Assembly (NCBI RefSeq): GCF_019931755.1
Contig: NZ_CP082918.1
Coordinates: forward strand, 2,274,001 to 2,338,000
DNA: 64,000 nt
Reading direction: 5' to 3'
DNA from: Sutcliffiella horikoshii
GTDB taxonomy: Bacteria; Bacillota; Bacilli; Bacillales; Bacillaceae_I
Shown here: one piece after another, positions 1 to 8,133 of the stretch
Position numbering within the stretch: position 1 is the first letter of the stretch
Layout: the number at the start of each line of letters is the position of its first letter
The notes under the pieces: model-generated
Seen by the model: only the letters and a program-made list of their open reading frames with translations
Told to the model about the DNA's origin: nothing
Database searches by the model: none
Position numbers and translations under genes: made by a program

Positions 1-933
1 TGTATCGACTTCTTGAGAAAGCTCCGCTAACATAGATTCTTTCCAGTCTTCTGCAAACCAGCCTTGATTTTTCATAAACCGTTCCAAGCGAAGGATCGGG
101 TCATTCTCGCGTCTCTTCTCATTTTCAGATTGGTCTCGATATTTGGTTGGATCATCAGCAGTGGTGTGGGCTCCATATCTCCATGTTACCGCTTCAATTA
201 ATGTTGGCCCCTCGCCGTTTCTTGCTTGTTCTAATGAATCCAACGTATGAAAATAAACGGCAAAAACATCATTTCCGTCAATTCTGACGCTTCTCATATC
301 ATAAGCAAGGGCTTTCTGAGCAATTGTTTCGGTATTCATTTGTTTGGATAATGGTACCGAAATGGCAAAATGATTGTTCTGGTTAAAAAACACAACCGGC
401 GCCTTAAGAACACTTGCAAAGTTTAACCCTTCATGAAAATCCCCTTCAGATGTTGCTCCATCCCCAAAATAAACAATACTTGCATTTTTGGTTCCTTTTC
501 TTTTCTCTGCATAGGCCGCGCCAACAGCATGTGGCAGTTGGGTTGCAATTGGAATCCCCGGCGGAAATACTTTCTTCCCATTTGCCGGAATACATCCTTC
601 ATTTCTTCCATTCCAAAATAGGAGGATGTTGCGAAGGGAGTGTCCGAACGTCATGGTTGCCCCGTGATCCCTATAGGAAGGAAATAACCAATCATCTTCA
701 TTCAGTGCCATCGCACTTCCAACCTGGGATGCTTCTTGCCCCTCATAAGGTGCATAGGTCCCTATGCGGCCTTGGCGTTGAAGACTTATACACTTTTTGT
801 CAAAGGTGCGAATTCTGAGTAAATGCCTATACATGGACTTTGCCAGTTCTTCATTGATTCTTTCTTCGTACGCTTTATCAAGGAAATTCCCCTGATTATC
901 GATAATTTGAATGATAGGAAATTGATCGTTCAA
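1..933 (-). CDS. 2-oxoacid dehydrogenase E1 component, alpha subunit (partial, runs off left edge)
   Basis: The thiamine-diphosphate E1-alpha chain decarboxylates a 2-oxoacid and hands the acyl group to an E2 lipoyl protein, yielding acyl-CoA. I translated the frame by hand and it is open from the TTG at 931-933 to the window edge, about 311 residues with no frameshift. It carries the ThDP motif GDGATSEGDFHEGLN near residue 165 and the YRDHG and RYGAHTTADDP segments typical of PdhA/AcoA/BkdA chains. The start follows AGAGGGGG at good spacing. It lies 16 bp downstream of phenylalanine dehydrogenase and appears co-transcribed with it, so phenylpyruvate is the inferred substrate and phenylacetyl-CoA the inferred product. 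The family assignment is firm. The substrate is inference, and branched-chain oxoacids or pyruvate remain possible. E1-beta and E2 would lie outside the window. Confidence 0.9.
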   Translation of the reverse strand, partial: MNDQFPIIQIIDNQGNFLDKAYEERINEELAKSMYRHLLRIRTFDKKCISLQRQGRIGTYAPYEGQEASQVGSAMALNEDDWLFPSYRDHGATMTFGHSLRNILLFWNGRNEGCIPANGKKVFPPGIPIATQLPHAVGAAYAEKRKGTKNASIVYFGDGATSEGDFHEGLNFASVLKAPVVFFNQNNHFAISVPLSKQMNTETIAQKALAYDMRSVRIDGNDVFAVYFHTLDSLEQARNGEGPTLIEAVTWRYGAHTTADDPTKYRDQSENEKRRENDPILRLERFMKNQGWFAEDWKESMLAELSQEVDT

Positions 934-949
934 CTTATTTCCCCCTCTA

Positions 950-2095
950 TTAAACTCGTACTGACCATTTTGGTCGCTTGGAATGTGTAAAGAAGCTGTT
1001 TCTTCTGCTTCTGTCTACTAATCTCTGTTCACAGAAATTATTTGCTGCTTCCACTGTCGTAATATTCATTTTCTCTGCTTCTTTATATACATCCATCAAA
1101 GAGTTGTAGATAGCCATTGTTTTGCGAAGAACACGCTCTTTGTTCGGTTCATATAGTTCATCTGCCACTTGAATCAGTCCACCGGCATTGACAATGTAAT
1201 CTGGAGCATAGAGGATTCCTTTTTCCTGCAGCATCGCACAGTGATGATTTTCGATCAGCTGGTTATTGGCAGAACCTACTACTGCTTTTACCTTCAACTG
1301 TTCTATTGTCTGATCGTTAATGATGCCTCCAAGGGCGCACGGTACAAATACATCTGCATCCACCGAATAGATTTCATCTCCGCCAACCACTTTGATACCA
1401 GCTCCAATTTCTTTCGCTTTGGACACAAGTTGGTTAATGGCGAATTCATTGATATCAGATACATAAATGTCCGCTCCAGCATGCATTAGCTGCTCTGCCA
1501 CTTTTGCCCCGACCTTCCCAAGTCCTTGGATTGCATAACTTTTTCCGTAAAGGTTTTTTGAACCCCATAGTGTAAGGTTTGTCGCTTCAATTCCGTAGAT
1601 CACTCCTTGAGCTGTTGGAACGGAGGAATCCCCACTTCCGCCATACACCTCATCTACTCCCACAATACAATTTGTTTCTTTTAAGGCATGCACAAAATCC
1701 TCTGGTGATGTTCCCATATCTGTGCCAGTATAAAAACGTCCGTTTAACGATTCGACAAATTGACCGAACGCTCTAAATAGTTCAGGCGTTTTGTCTTTAT
1801 TAGGGTCACCAATGATGACCGCCTTCCCTCCGCCAAAGTCTACATCAGCTGCTGCACATTTATAGGTCATCCCTTTTGAAAGACGAAGAACATCATATAA
1901 TGCGGCATCCACTGATTGATATGGTTGCATCCGGCATCCGCCTAAAGCAGGCCCTAAAGTTGTGTTATGTATCGCAATAATGGCTTTTAAACCTGTATCT
2001 GGATCATTACAGAATACAACTTGTTGGTGTTGTTGAATTTTATCGAACATTTCCATTCCCCCGACTTCAGAAGTAAGCGTTTTCATATTTGTCAA
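950..2095 (-). CDS. phenylalanine dehydrogenase (Glu/Leu/Phe/Val dehydrogenase family)
   Basis: NAD-dependent oxidative deamination of L-phenylalanine to phenylpyruvate is the probable reaction. The N-terminal substrate domain has [11 protein letters not shown], the catalytic-lysine segment [10 protein letters not shown] and [10 protein letters not shown]. The Rossmann half has GLGKVG and the conserved GSANNQL. The segment VVFCNDP near the N-terminus and the C-terminal RRNSFFTHS...KPKW tail match what I recall of Bacillus phenylalanine dehydrogenases better than leucine dehydrogenase. The length of about 381 residues also fits PheDH better than the roughly 365 of LeuDH. The start is uncertain: the TTG at 2095 has AAGGGTGG 5 bp upstream, while ATG 2086 lies further from it. 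It sits between a thioesterase and E1-alpha in one probable operon controlled by the operator at 2529-2541. Leucine dehydrogenase is the alternative reading. Confidence 0.85.
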   Translation of the reverse strand: MTNMKTLTSEVGGMEMFDKIQQHQQVVFCNDPDTGLKAIIAIHNTTLGPALGGCRMQPYQSVDAALYDVLRLSKGMTYKCAAADVDFGGGKAVIIGDPNKDKTPELFRAFGQFVESLNGRFYTGTDMGTSPEDFVHALKETNCIVGVDEVYGGSGDSSVPTAQGVIYGIEATNLTLWGSKNLYGKSYAIQGLGKVGAKVAEQLMHAGADIYVSDINEFAINQLVSKAKEIGAGIKVVGGDEIYSVDADVFVPCALGGIINDQTIEQLKVKAVVGSANNQLIENHHCAMLQEKGILYAPDYIVNAGGLIQVADELYEPNKERVLRKTMAIYNSLMDVYKEAEKMNITTVEAANNFCEQRLVDRSRRNSFFTHSKRPKWSVRV

Positions 2096-2122
2096 AGCAA
2101 CCACCCTTTTTCCATTATTCTT

Positions 2123-2506
2123 TTAGTCTATCATTGTTATGATTTTACTTTTTGGTAATATAACTTGCGTAACTTCCCCTTCGCCAACAACACGATATTC
2201 AGAAAATATTAGGACTTTTGTGATGATGAAGTTCTTTTTAAGACCCACTACCGTTGCTTCTAACGTTAAAATGGTTCCCTCTTTTGCCGGTGCCAGATGC
2301 TTCACTTTAACTTCTGCACCCATTCCTTCTTCTGTCTCATCCAAAATCCCTAAAATTATTTGCCGTGAAACCCACTCCATGTGATAGACCATCATTGCTG
2401 TGGAGTACACGGGATGCACTAGTTCTCCTTCAAACTGGGCAAACATTTCATTGGTAACGGTGATTTGAATGGAATGTTTCGTACCTAAGGTTAGTTCCGG
2501 CTTCAT
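2123..2506 (-). CDS. FlK-like hotdog-fold acyl-CoA thioesterase
   Basis: The 127-residue single-domain hotdog protein resembles the FlK (fluoroacetyl-CoA thioesterase) family: an MKPELTLG start, a VTNEMFAQFEG segment, the helix with HPVYSTAMMVYHMEWVSR, and the strand GAEVKVKHLAPAKEGTILTLEATV. Such enzymes hydrolyse small acyl-CoAs. It is the first gene of the transcription unit with PheDH and E1-alpha, directly behind a promoter and palindromic operator shared with paaA. The inferred role is release of trapped CoA thioesters from the phenylacetyl-CoA route, the job PaaI does elsewhere; no PaaI is present in this window. The family is fairly secure from sequence, the substrate is not. Confidence 0.75.
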   Translation of the reverse strand: MKPELTLGTKHSIQITVTNEMFAQFEGELVHPVYSTAMMVYHMEWVSRQIILGILDETEEGMGAEVKVKHLAPAKEGTILTLEATVVGLKKNFIITKVLIFSEYRVVGEGEVTQVILPKSKIITMID

Positions 2507-2528
2507 GTGCTCACCTCAAAACGTATAA

Positions 2529-2573
2529 CGTTTATTCAACGCTATAATAACATTTCGTTAAATGAACAGTCAA
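2529..2573 (-). promoter_or_regulatory. sigma-A promoter with probable PaaX operator for the thioesterase-PheDH-E1 operon
   Basis: Read on the minus strand, TTGACT (2568-2573), an 18-bp spacer and TATTAT (2544-2549) form the promoter. The 13-bp palindrome read on the plus strand as CGTTTATTCAACG (2529-2541) lies 2 bp beyond the -10 box, over the expected transcription start. The same palindrome at the same spacing occurs in front of paaA and of the ABC importer. Confidence 0.75.
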
Positions 2574-2621
2574 TAAATTGTAGAAATTTTATAAATAGTC
2601 AATCATAGATGGTGAGAAGTT

Positions 2622-2931
2622 ATGTTGATTGGAATGACAGACGCGCAGACGCCTTGCGGGAGGAAGGATAACGGCGATGAAGACTTCTCTTCTACTGATT
2701 TCAAGTCACTGCGGTCTTCATACGCGCAATGAGGACCTCTCTTCTCCGGTTTCCTCGTCACTGAGGTCTTCATAAGCGTGATGAGGACTTCTCTCCTTCT
2801 TTTTCCTCGTCACTGAGGTCTTCATAAGCGGGATGAGGACCTCTCTTCTCCATTTTCTTCGTCACTGAGGTCTTCATAAGCGTGATGAGGACCTCTCTTC
2901 TCGGGTTTCTTCGTCACTGAGGTCTTCATCA
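2622..2931. repeat. truncated A-element fused to five 52-bp hairpin repeat units
   Basis: From 2622 to about 2670 there is only the left end of the A repeat (GTTGATTGGAATG, then GCGCGCAGACGCC). It runs directly into five units starting at 2676, 2728, 2780, 2832 and 2884, a strict 52-bp period. Each unit begins with ATGARGACYTCTCT and ends with CACTGAGGTCTTCAT, so its ends can pair as a stem. No gene is seen in this interval. Confidence 0.85.
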
Positions 2932-2973
2932 CAACGAATCCAGCATTCCATAATTTTATAATTTCTTAAACAA

Positions 2974-3002
2974 TAAAAAAGAGGAAATGACCAGGTCATT
3001 CC
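2974..3002 (-). terminator. rho-independent terminator of the ABC importer operon
   Basis: On the minus strand GGAATGACCT pairs with GGTCATTTCC with no real loop spacer, followed by a T-rich tract, 12 bp downstream of the ATPase stop codon. Confidence 0.8.
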
Positions 3003-3014
3003 CCCCTTCTACTA

Positions 3015-3809
3015 TCAACTTAACAATGCTCTGTCGTTGGTCATTGCTTGACCGCGAATTCGCTGGAATTCAGCTAACAATCGTTCAATGGTAAGAGATT
3101 TCTTTTCTTCCTCTCCCACTTCAAGAATGATTTGCCCCTTATCCATCATAATTAAGCGATTCCCCAGATCCAAAGCCTGCTGCATGTTGTGGGTCACCAT
3201 CAGTGTGGTCAACCCTTTTTCTGCAACGATTTCTTTTGTGATGTTGGTAATCAATTCTGCACGAGAAGGATCAAGTGCAGCAGTATGCTCATCCAAAAGC
3301 AGAATATCAGGTTCTGTGAATGTTGCCATCAAAAGTGACAATGCTTGTCTTTCCCCACCTGAAAGCAATCCAACCTTTGCACTCAATCTATTTTCCAAAC
3401 CAAGGTGCAACGTTTCGAGCACCTCTTTGAAATAGGTTTTTCTCTTTTTTGTCACACCCATCTTTAAGGTGCGATTTTTATCTCGTGAATAGGCCATTGC
3501 CAAATTCTCTTCAATCGTCATCGTAGGAGCCGTTCCTGCCATCGGATCCTGGAACACCCTTCCGATATATTTGGCTCTTCTGTGCTCTGCCATATAAGTG
3601 ACATTGCGTCCATCAATCTCTACCTTTCCTGTATCAGGCGTCAGCACTCCTGAAATCATATTCATCAAAGTGGACTTGCCGGCACCGTTACTACCGATGA
3701 TGGTAACGAAATCGCCTTTTTTCAAGGAAAGGTTGATGGTATCAAGCGCATTTTTTTCATCTAATGTTCCTTCATTGAAGATCTTGTTAATCTGTGTTAA
3801 ATGTAGCAC
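3015..3809 (-). CDS. ABC importer ATP-binding protein
   Basis: The ATPase subunit energises the importer made with the two upstream genes. Walker A GSNGAGKST lies near residue 40, the signature LLSGGERQALSLLMA near 150, Walker B ILLLDEHTAALDP, then the switch histidine in MVTHNM. The GTG at 3809 is chosen because AAAGGGGG lies 6 bp upstream; an upstream ATG would lie inside that ribosome-binding site. It overlaps the permease gene end by 23 bp, indicating coupling. The protein resembles the ATPases paired with single-permease, BPD_transp_2-type systems such as the tryptophan/tyrosine importers of streptococci. The substrate is inferred from context to be aromatic. Confidence 0.88.
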   Translation of the reverse strand: MLHLTQINKIFNEGTLDEKNALDTINLSLKKGDFVTIIGSNGAGKSTLMNMISGVLTPDTGKVEIDGRNVTYMAEHRRAKYIGRVFQDPMAGTAPTMTIEENLAMAYSRDKNRTLKMGVTKKRKTYFKEVLETLHLGLENRLSAKVGLLSGGERQALSLLMATFTEPDILLLDEHTAALDPSRAELITNITKEIVAEKGLTTLMVTHNMQQALDLGNRLIMMDKGQIILEVGEEEKKSLTIERLLAEFQRIRGQAMTNDRALLS

Positions 3810-4809
3810 GTTGATCCCCCTTTTCATTGGCAGATTGTAAAGATCCCAGTTTTAGCATCTTCTGTTTTTTCCTCTTTCGATCTTTGTAGCCATCAATGAA
3901 TTTAGGGGTGATAAGCGCCAAAATAACAATGGTTGCCGTAATGGCTTTCAAGTCACCGGTTTCTAAAAATTCCACCCTCAATGCAAGCGTCACAACAATA
4001 CGATAGATGATGGCACCGCCGATAACGGCAAACGTGGTCCATGCAATCGTTTTAGTACCAAAAATGGCCTCTCCGATAATAACAGATGCCAAACCGATGA
4101 TAATCATCCCGATCCCCATTCCAACGTCTGCATACCCGCCATGCTGAGCGATCAATGCCCCTGAAAATGCAACCATGGCATTGGAAATCCCTAGACCAAG
4201 AATAACCAGTCCACTTGTATTGGCAGAAAGGCTTCGAATCATCCGCTTATTATCACCTGTAGCCCTGATTGCCAAACCGATTTCCGTCTTCAAGAACAAA
4301 TCGGTTATGATTTTAATGGCAAACGTCACTATCAACATGATGAAGATGATTCCCCATGTTCTAGGTACAAATGCACCTAAACCGATAGTGGAGAAAATAT
4401 TGTTTAAAAATTCATCTATCCCGGTATTCCCCCACCAAGAACGGATGTTGGTGAAAAAGGTATCACTATTTAATAATGGAACATTCGACCTTCCCATAAT
4501 TCGCAAATTGATGGAATATAGGGCAATCATCATTAAAATACCAGATAATAGTGGATTAATCTTTCCAAACGTATGTAAGGAACCGGTAATGCACCCTGCG
4601 ATAAATCCTGCGACCATCGCCACCACTGTAGCTGTGACGGGACTATAGCCACTTACAATCATTGTCGCAGCAACTGCAGCGCCAGTTACAAAGCTACCAT
4701 CTACCGTCAAATCGGGAAAATCAAGGACCCTAAAGGAAAGATATACCCCTAGGGCCATGATCGCGTAGATGATTCCCAATTCGACTGAACCAAAAATTGC
4801 TGTTACCAT
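3787..4809 (-). CDS. ABC importer permease (BPD_transp_2 type)
   Basis: This 340-residue, very hydrophobic protein shows about eight or nine membrane segments and the family-typical opening ELGIIYAIMALGVYLSFRVL and FPDLTVDGSF. It also has the coupling-helix region ETEIGLAIRATGDNKRMIRSL near residue 195. It belongs to the branched-chain/sugar-type permease family and pairs with an ABC_sub_bind lipoprotein and one ATPase, so it presumably works as a homodimer. The start ATG follows GAGGAG. The gene is 33 bp downstream of the binding-protein gene and overlaps the ATPase gene. Confidence 0.88.
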   Translation of the reverse strand: MVTAIFGSVELGIIYAIMALGVYLSFRVLDFPDLTVDGSFVTGAAVAATMIVSGYSPVTATVVAMVAGFIAGCITGSLHTFGKINPLLSGILMMIALYSINLRIMGRSNVPLLNSDTFFTNIRSWWGNTGIDEFLNNIFSTIGLGAFVPRTWGIIFIMLIVTFAIKIITDLFLKTEIGLAIRATGDNKRMIRSLSANTSGLVILGLGISNAMVAFSGALIAQHGGYADVGMGIGMIIIGLASVIIGEAIFGTKTIAWTTFAVIGGAIIYRIVVTLALRVEFLETGDLKAITATIVILALITPKFIDGYKDRKRKKQKMLKLGSLQSANEKGDQRATFNTD

Positions 4810-4842
4810 GTCAGAATCATCTCCTCGTTGTCTTAAAATTTC

Positions 4843-5841
4843 TTATTTTTCATCATAGAACTCTGCAAACTCCGTCCAAGCATCTTGCACTTCCAAGCCT
4901 TGAGCTTCTGCAGCTTCTGTGTTAATAGTTAATTTCAAGCTTTGAGGGTAAGAAACAGGAATTTCAGAAGGATCTTTTTCTCCTTTAAGAACTTGAACAG
5001 CCATTAAGCCAGTTTCATAACCTAAGTCGTAATAGTTGAATCCACTTGCCGCAACTGCTCCTGCTTCCATGGAATCAAGATCTCCTGCAAACAAAGGAAT
5101 CTTTTCATTCGTTGCAACTGTAATGAGTGATTGTATAGCTGAAACAACCGTATTATCTGTAGGCATATAGATAGCATCTACTCTTCCAATTAAAGATTCA
5201 GCAGCCTGCTGAACTTCTGCAGATGTAGAAACGGATGCTTCTACTAGAGTTCCGCCTTTTTCCTCAACAAGACTTTTCACAGTTTCGACCTGTACAACGG
5301 AGTTTTGTTCACCAGTATTATAGATAACTCCGATATTTTTCGCACCAAGCTCGTCTACCATGAAATTGATCGTAGTAGCAATTGCATCAGGATGTGTATC
5401 TGAAGTGCCTGTGATGTTTTCACCTGGCTTTTCAAAGGATTCTACCAGCTCTGCACCAACAGGATCTGTTACAGATGTAAAAATGATAGGAATATCTTTT
5501 GTTGCCTGCAAAGCACTTTGCGCACTTGGAGTAGAGTTAGCAAAGATCAAATCCACCTCGTCTGCAACAAACTTGTCTGCAATAGGCTTATTGTTATTCG
5601 GATCTCCTTGGGCATTTTGAACATCATATTTGACATTGTCGCCTTCTTTGTAGCCATTGTCCTCTAGCGCCTTCTTGAACCCTTCAAACGCAGCATCCAA
5701 TGAAGGATGCTCAGCAATTTGGGTTACCCCTACAACCACTTGGTCCTTTGCATCCCCGCTTGTTGAATCGGAACTACAGCCAACTAGTAAAGCTGCGCAT
5801 GCCATACTTGCCAAAATAGATTTCATCTTGAACTTTTTCAT
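4843..5841 (-). CDS. ABC importer substrate-binding lipoprotein (ABC_sub_bind family)
   Basis: A lipoprotein signal peptide ends at LVGCSS, with Cys about residue 22, followed by a Ser/Asp-rich linker and a two-lobed periplasmic-binding fold of the ABC_sub_bind family. Recognisable segments are VVVGVTQIAEHPSLDAA, PIADKFVADEVDLIFA and PIIFTSVTDPVGAELV. Characterised relatives in streptococci bind tryptophan or tyrosine. Expression is driven by a sigma-A promoter overlapped by the palindrome also found upstream of paaA, so phenylalanine or a related aromatic compound is the inferred cargo. It is the first gene of a tight three-gene operon. Confidence 0.87.
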   Translation of the reverse strand: MKKFKMKSILASMACAALLVGCSSDSTSGDAKDQVVVGVTQIAEHPSLDAAFEGFKKALEDNGYKEGDNVKYDVQNAQGDPNNNKPIADKFVADEVDLIFANSTPSAQSALQATKDIPIIFTSVTDPVGAELVESFEKPGENITGTSDTHPDAIATTINFMVDELGAKNIGVIYNTGEQNSVVQVETVKSLVEEKGGTLVEASVSTSAEVQQAAESLIGRVDAIYMPTDNTVVSAIQSLITVATNEKIPLFAGDLDSMEAGAVAASGFNYYDLGYETGLMAVQVLKGEKDPSEIPVSYPQSLKLTINTEAAEAQGLEVQDAWTEFAEFYDEK

Positions 5842-5940
5842 ACTTATCCCCCTTATATATGTTTTTAAGCTACATAAAATTATGTAAGCTTTTGAAACCG
5901 TTTACATTATGTGATGGTCTATGATGGATAAAACGTCATT

Positions 5941-5985
5941 CGTTTTTTCAACGTTATATTAACACCAAAAAACAAATAGTGTCAA
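5941..5985 (-). promoter_or_regulatory. sigma-A promoter with probable PaaX operator for the ABC importer
   Basis: On the minus strand TTGACA (5980-5985), an 18-bp spacer and TAATAT (5956-5961). The palindrome CGTTTTTTCAACG (plus-strand reading, 5941-5953) follows 2 bp past the -10, exactly as at the paaA and thioesterase promoters. About 100 bp of leader separate it from the lipoprotein start, with no riboswitch fold recognised. Confidence 0.75.
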
Positions 5986-6066
5986 TATATTCGAAAAATT
6001 TAAATAAATTTATTATTTTACAATAAATACGCCATTTTTCCCTAAAACCCTTTTTCTTTTTGTAAA

Positions 6067-6103
6067 TAAAAAAAGAAACCTCTGAATGCATAAGAGGTTT
6101 CTT
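6067..6103 (-). terminator. terminator of the nitronate monooxygenase-family gene
   Basis: AAGAAACCTCT pairs with AGAGGTTTCTT around a 9-base loop, followed on the minus strand by a run of T. Confidence 0.85.
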
Positions 6104-6108
6104 GACAT

Positions 6109-7056
6109 TTATAATTGGGCAACTGCTTTTTGTAGTTGCTCTTTTGCTTCCGTCACCATTTGCTCAAAAAGTTCACTTACACTTGGGATTGTTTGGATGA
6201 TACTTGATATTTGTCCGCCGTTAATAAACCCTTGCTCGAGTTCACCTTCTACTGCACCTTTAATGTGGTGATCCTCAGTAGTTAACAAATTAAACTCTTC
6301 AAGTGTAATCCCTTCCTGCTCTTTTTTAAGAAGCAGGTCTGCATATGGAGTACGAATAACCCGTCTCACTCTTCCGACTGTTCTGCCAACAATGACAGTC
6401 CCCTGATCGTCAGCCGCTAAGATGGAATTCTTGTAATGATGGTGAAAAGGTGCTTCTTTCGTAGCTATCAATCTAGTCCCCATCTGCACTCCAGAGGCAC
6501 CAAGGGCGATAGCTGCAGCAAGCCCTTTTCCATTCCCTATTCCCCCAGCTGCTACAACAGGAATGGACACAGCCTCTACCACTTGTGGAATCAATGTCAT
6601 AGTGGTTGTTTCAAGGTTAGAATTAATACCGGCAGCTTCATAACCTTCTGCCACAATAATATCAGCGCCAGCATTTTCTGCTTTCATCGCCTGCTTAGGA
6701 GAAGCTACCACACAAATGATCGTTATCCCATGTTCTTTTAGCATAGGAATAAAAGGAGCTGGATTCCCGGCTGATAGGGAGACAACCGGTACCTGGTGCT
6801 TAATAATGAGCTTCAGAACTTCTTTTGTATATGGAGAAACCGACAAAGCAACATTCACTGCAAAAGGTTTTTCCGTGAGTTGTTTCGTTTTTATGATGAT
6901 CTCTTCCACATCTTCGGGCTTCAACGTTCCTGCCCCTATTGTACCGAGGCCGCCTGCGTTCGAGACAGCTGCAGTTAATGTAGCATTACTGATATTTCCC
7001 ATTCCGCCTTGGATGATTGGAAAATTTATTTTTAGTATTTCTCGTAGTTTATTCAT
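6109..7056 (-). CDS. nitronate monooxygenase / FabK-like flavoprotein
   Basis: This is an FMN-dependent TIM-barrel enzyme of the nitronate monooxygenase/FabK family, about 315 residues. Diagnostic segments are FPIIQGGMGNIS at the N-terminus, AVSNAGGLGTIGAG, the phosphate-binding VVAAGGIGNGKGLAAALALG-like stretch near residue 180 and VQMGTRLIATKEAPFH. FabK members reduce enoyl-ACP; others oxidise nitronates. ATG 7056 is preceded by GAGGGGTG; a TTG three bases upstream is also possible. It sits between the importer operon and a divergently transcribed PaaY-like gene inside the aromatic island, with its own terminator. No shared operator was found, so a role in the pathway is only a possibility. 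Confidence 0.82.
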   Translation of the reverse strand: MNKLREILKINFPIIQGGMGNISNATLTAAVSNAGGLGTIGAGTLKPEDVEEIIIKTKQLTEKPFAVNVALSVSPYTKEVLKLIIKHQVPVVSLSAGNPAPFIPMLKEHGITIICVVASPKQAMKAENAGADIIVAEGYEAAGINSNLETTTMTLIPQVVEAVSIPVVAAGGIGNGKGLAAAIALGASGVQMGTRLIATKEAPFHHHYKNSILAADDQGTVIVGRTVGRVRRVIRTPYADLLLKKEQEGITLEEFNLLTTEDHHIKGAVEGELEQGFINGGQISSIIQTIPSVSELFEQMVTEAKEQLQKAVAQL

Positions 7057-7135
7057 CAATTATTTCACCCCTCGTAAGAATAATGTTATACTAATTTTAA
7101 TATTTAGACAATAATATTTAGGGAGTGAGTAATAA

Positions 7136-7651
7136 ATGATTTATCCTTTTGGTGGAAAAAAACCTCAACTTCATGATTCTGTATTTGTAGCACCAGGCGC
7201 TCGAATTATCGGTGACGTAACGATTGGAGAAGAATCGACTGTTTGGTTTAACGCGGTTCTGCGAGGGGATGAAGGACCGATTACAATTGGTAAAAGATGC
7301 AGCATCCAGGATAATGTAACTGCACATTTATACGAAGGATTCCCGTTGGTGGTTGAAGATGAAGTAACCGTCGGGCATACTGCCATTCTTCATGGCTGCA
7401 CGGTTAGAAAAAGATGCATCGTAGGTATGGGTTCCACAATCTTGGATGGAGCTGATATTGGGGAAGAAAGTATCATAGGTGCCAATACATTAATTCCTTC
7501 CGGTAAAAAGATTCCTCCACGTTCGTTGGTTGTAGGGTCCCCTGGTAAGGTTATTCGTGAATTAACAGACAAGGATTTGGAGCTCATACAGTTGTCCATT
7601 GATACATATGTGCAAAAAGGGAAGGATTATCAGGGGGAATTGGGAGAATAA
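7136..7651 (+). CDS. gamma-carbonic anhydrase family hexapeptide-repeat protein (PaaY/YtoA-like)
   Basis: This 171-residue left-handed beta-helix protein has repeating hexapeptides (VFVAPGARIIGDVTIGEESTVW and onwards) and the metal-ligand histidines in TAHLYEG and GHTAILHG expected for the gamma-class fold. The family includes B. subtilis YtoA and proteobacterial PaaY, a thioesterase that removes dead-end CoA derivatives in phenylacetate catabolism. Its place in a phenylacetate island suggests a PaaY-like role, but it is the only plus-strand gene here and no PaaX-type operator was found upstream. The RBS is TTAGGGAGTGAG. It ends at a strong terminator (7673-7702). Confidence 0.85.
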   Translation: MIYPFGGKKPQLHDSVFVAPGARIIGDVTIGEESTVWFNAVLRGDEGPITIGKRCSIQDNVTAHLYEGFPLVVEDEVTVGHTAILHGCTVRKRCIVGMGSTILDGADIGEESIIGANTLIPSGKKIPPRSLVVGSPGKVIRELTDKDLELIQLSIDTYVQKGKDYQGELGE

Positions 7652-7672
7652 TAGACGGAAGTTACGTGCAGG

Positions 7673-7702
7673 ACCGAGCTGGATAAATGGCTCGGTTTTT
7701 TG
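7673..7702 (+). terminator. terminator of the PaaY/YtoA-like gene
   Basis: ACCGAGC pairs with GCTCGGT and is followed by TTTTTTG. Confidence 0.85.
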
Positions 7703-7740
7703 TTTGTTGAATCATCATTAGTGTAATTCTTGATTGTCGT

Positions 7741-7839
7741 GATGAAGACCCCAGTGACGAGGAAATAGGAGCAGGGAGGTCTTCATAGAGGTGATGAAGA
7801 CATCAGTGACGAGAAAATAAGAGTAGGGAGGTCTTCATC
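7741..7839. repeat. two 52-bp-family hairpin units, inverted orientation
   Basis: GATGAAGACCCCAGTGACGAGG...GGGAGGTCTTCAT occurs twice in a row. It is the reverse-complement orientation of the arrays at 2676, 20359 and 56545. Confidence 0.8.
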
Positions 7840-7907
7840 AAGATGCTTTGATTCGATATTTGGTGAATTGGTCTTTATCGATTCTGGCTTTTTATATTTA
7901 ATTTGTT

Positions 7908-8030
7908 AGGTTCTACAACTTTATGATGATCTTCGACATTAAACTATGAACCTTCTACACTTTCTAAAAGCCCTTCTACCATAAATAACAAACCTTCTAC
8001 ACTTTTCGGCCCACCTTCTACCTTTCAACA
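7908..8030. repeat. 21-bp tandem array, core CCTTCTACACTTT
   Basis: The core TTCTAC (or TTCGAC) starts at 7911, 7932, 7953, 7974, 7995 and 8016, an exact 21-bp period over six units whose other bases are poorly conserved. It lies in the intergenic stretch downstream of paaX. No ORF is supported here. Confidence 0.8.
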
Positions 8031-8094
8031 AAAAATCGACATAAGTATAATGTACCATAACAAAGTTATGTAAACTGATTTTCTCCACCAAAAA

Positions 8095-8127
8095 CAAAAA
8101 GCACTTCCACCATCTAAAGTGGAAATG
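8095..8127 (-). terminator. terminator of paaX
   Basis: On the minus strand GCATTTCCAC pairs with GTGGAAGTGC around an 8-base loop and is followed by TTTTTG. Confidence 0.8.
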
Positions 8128-8133
8128 CCCCCA

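Noticed and set aside
423..818. Possible frameshift in the E1-alpha gene, because short frames cover the same region
   Set aside because: Manual translation from TTG 931-933 to the window edge gives one continuous frame with all expected motifs; the short frames are shadows.
2676..2931. 52-bp repeats as a CRISPR array
   Set aside because: Units are contiguous imperfect palindromes with variation inside them; there is no alternation of identical repeats and unique spacers, and no cas genes.
4175..4648. 157-codon plus-strand ORF opposite the permease gene
   Set aside because: Antisense shadow of a well-supported membrane protein; no family features.
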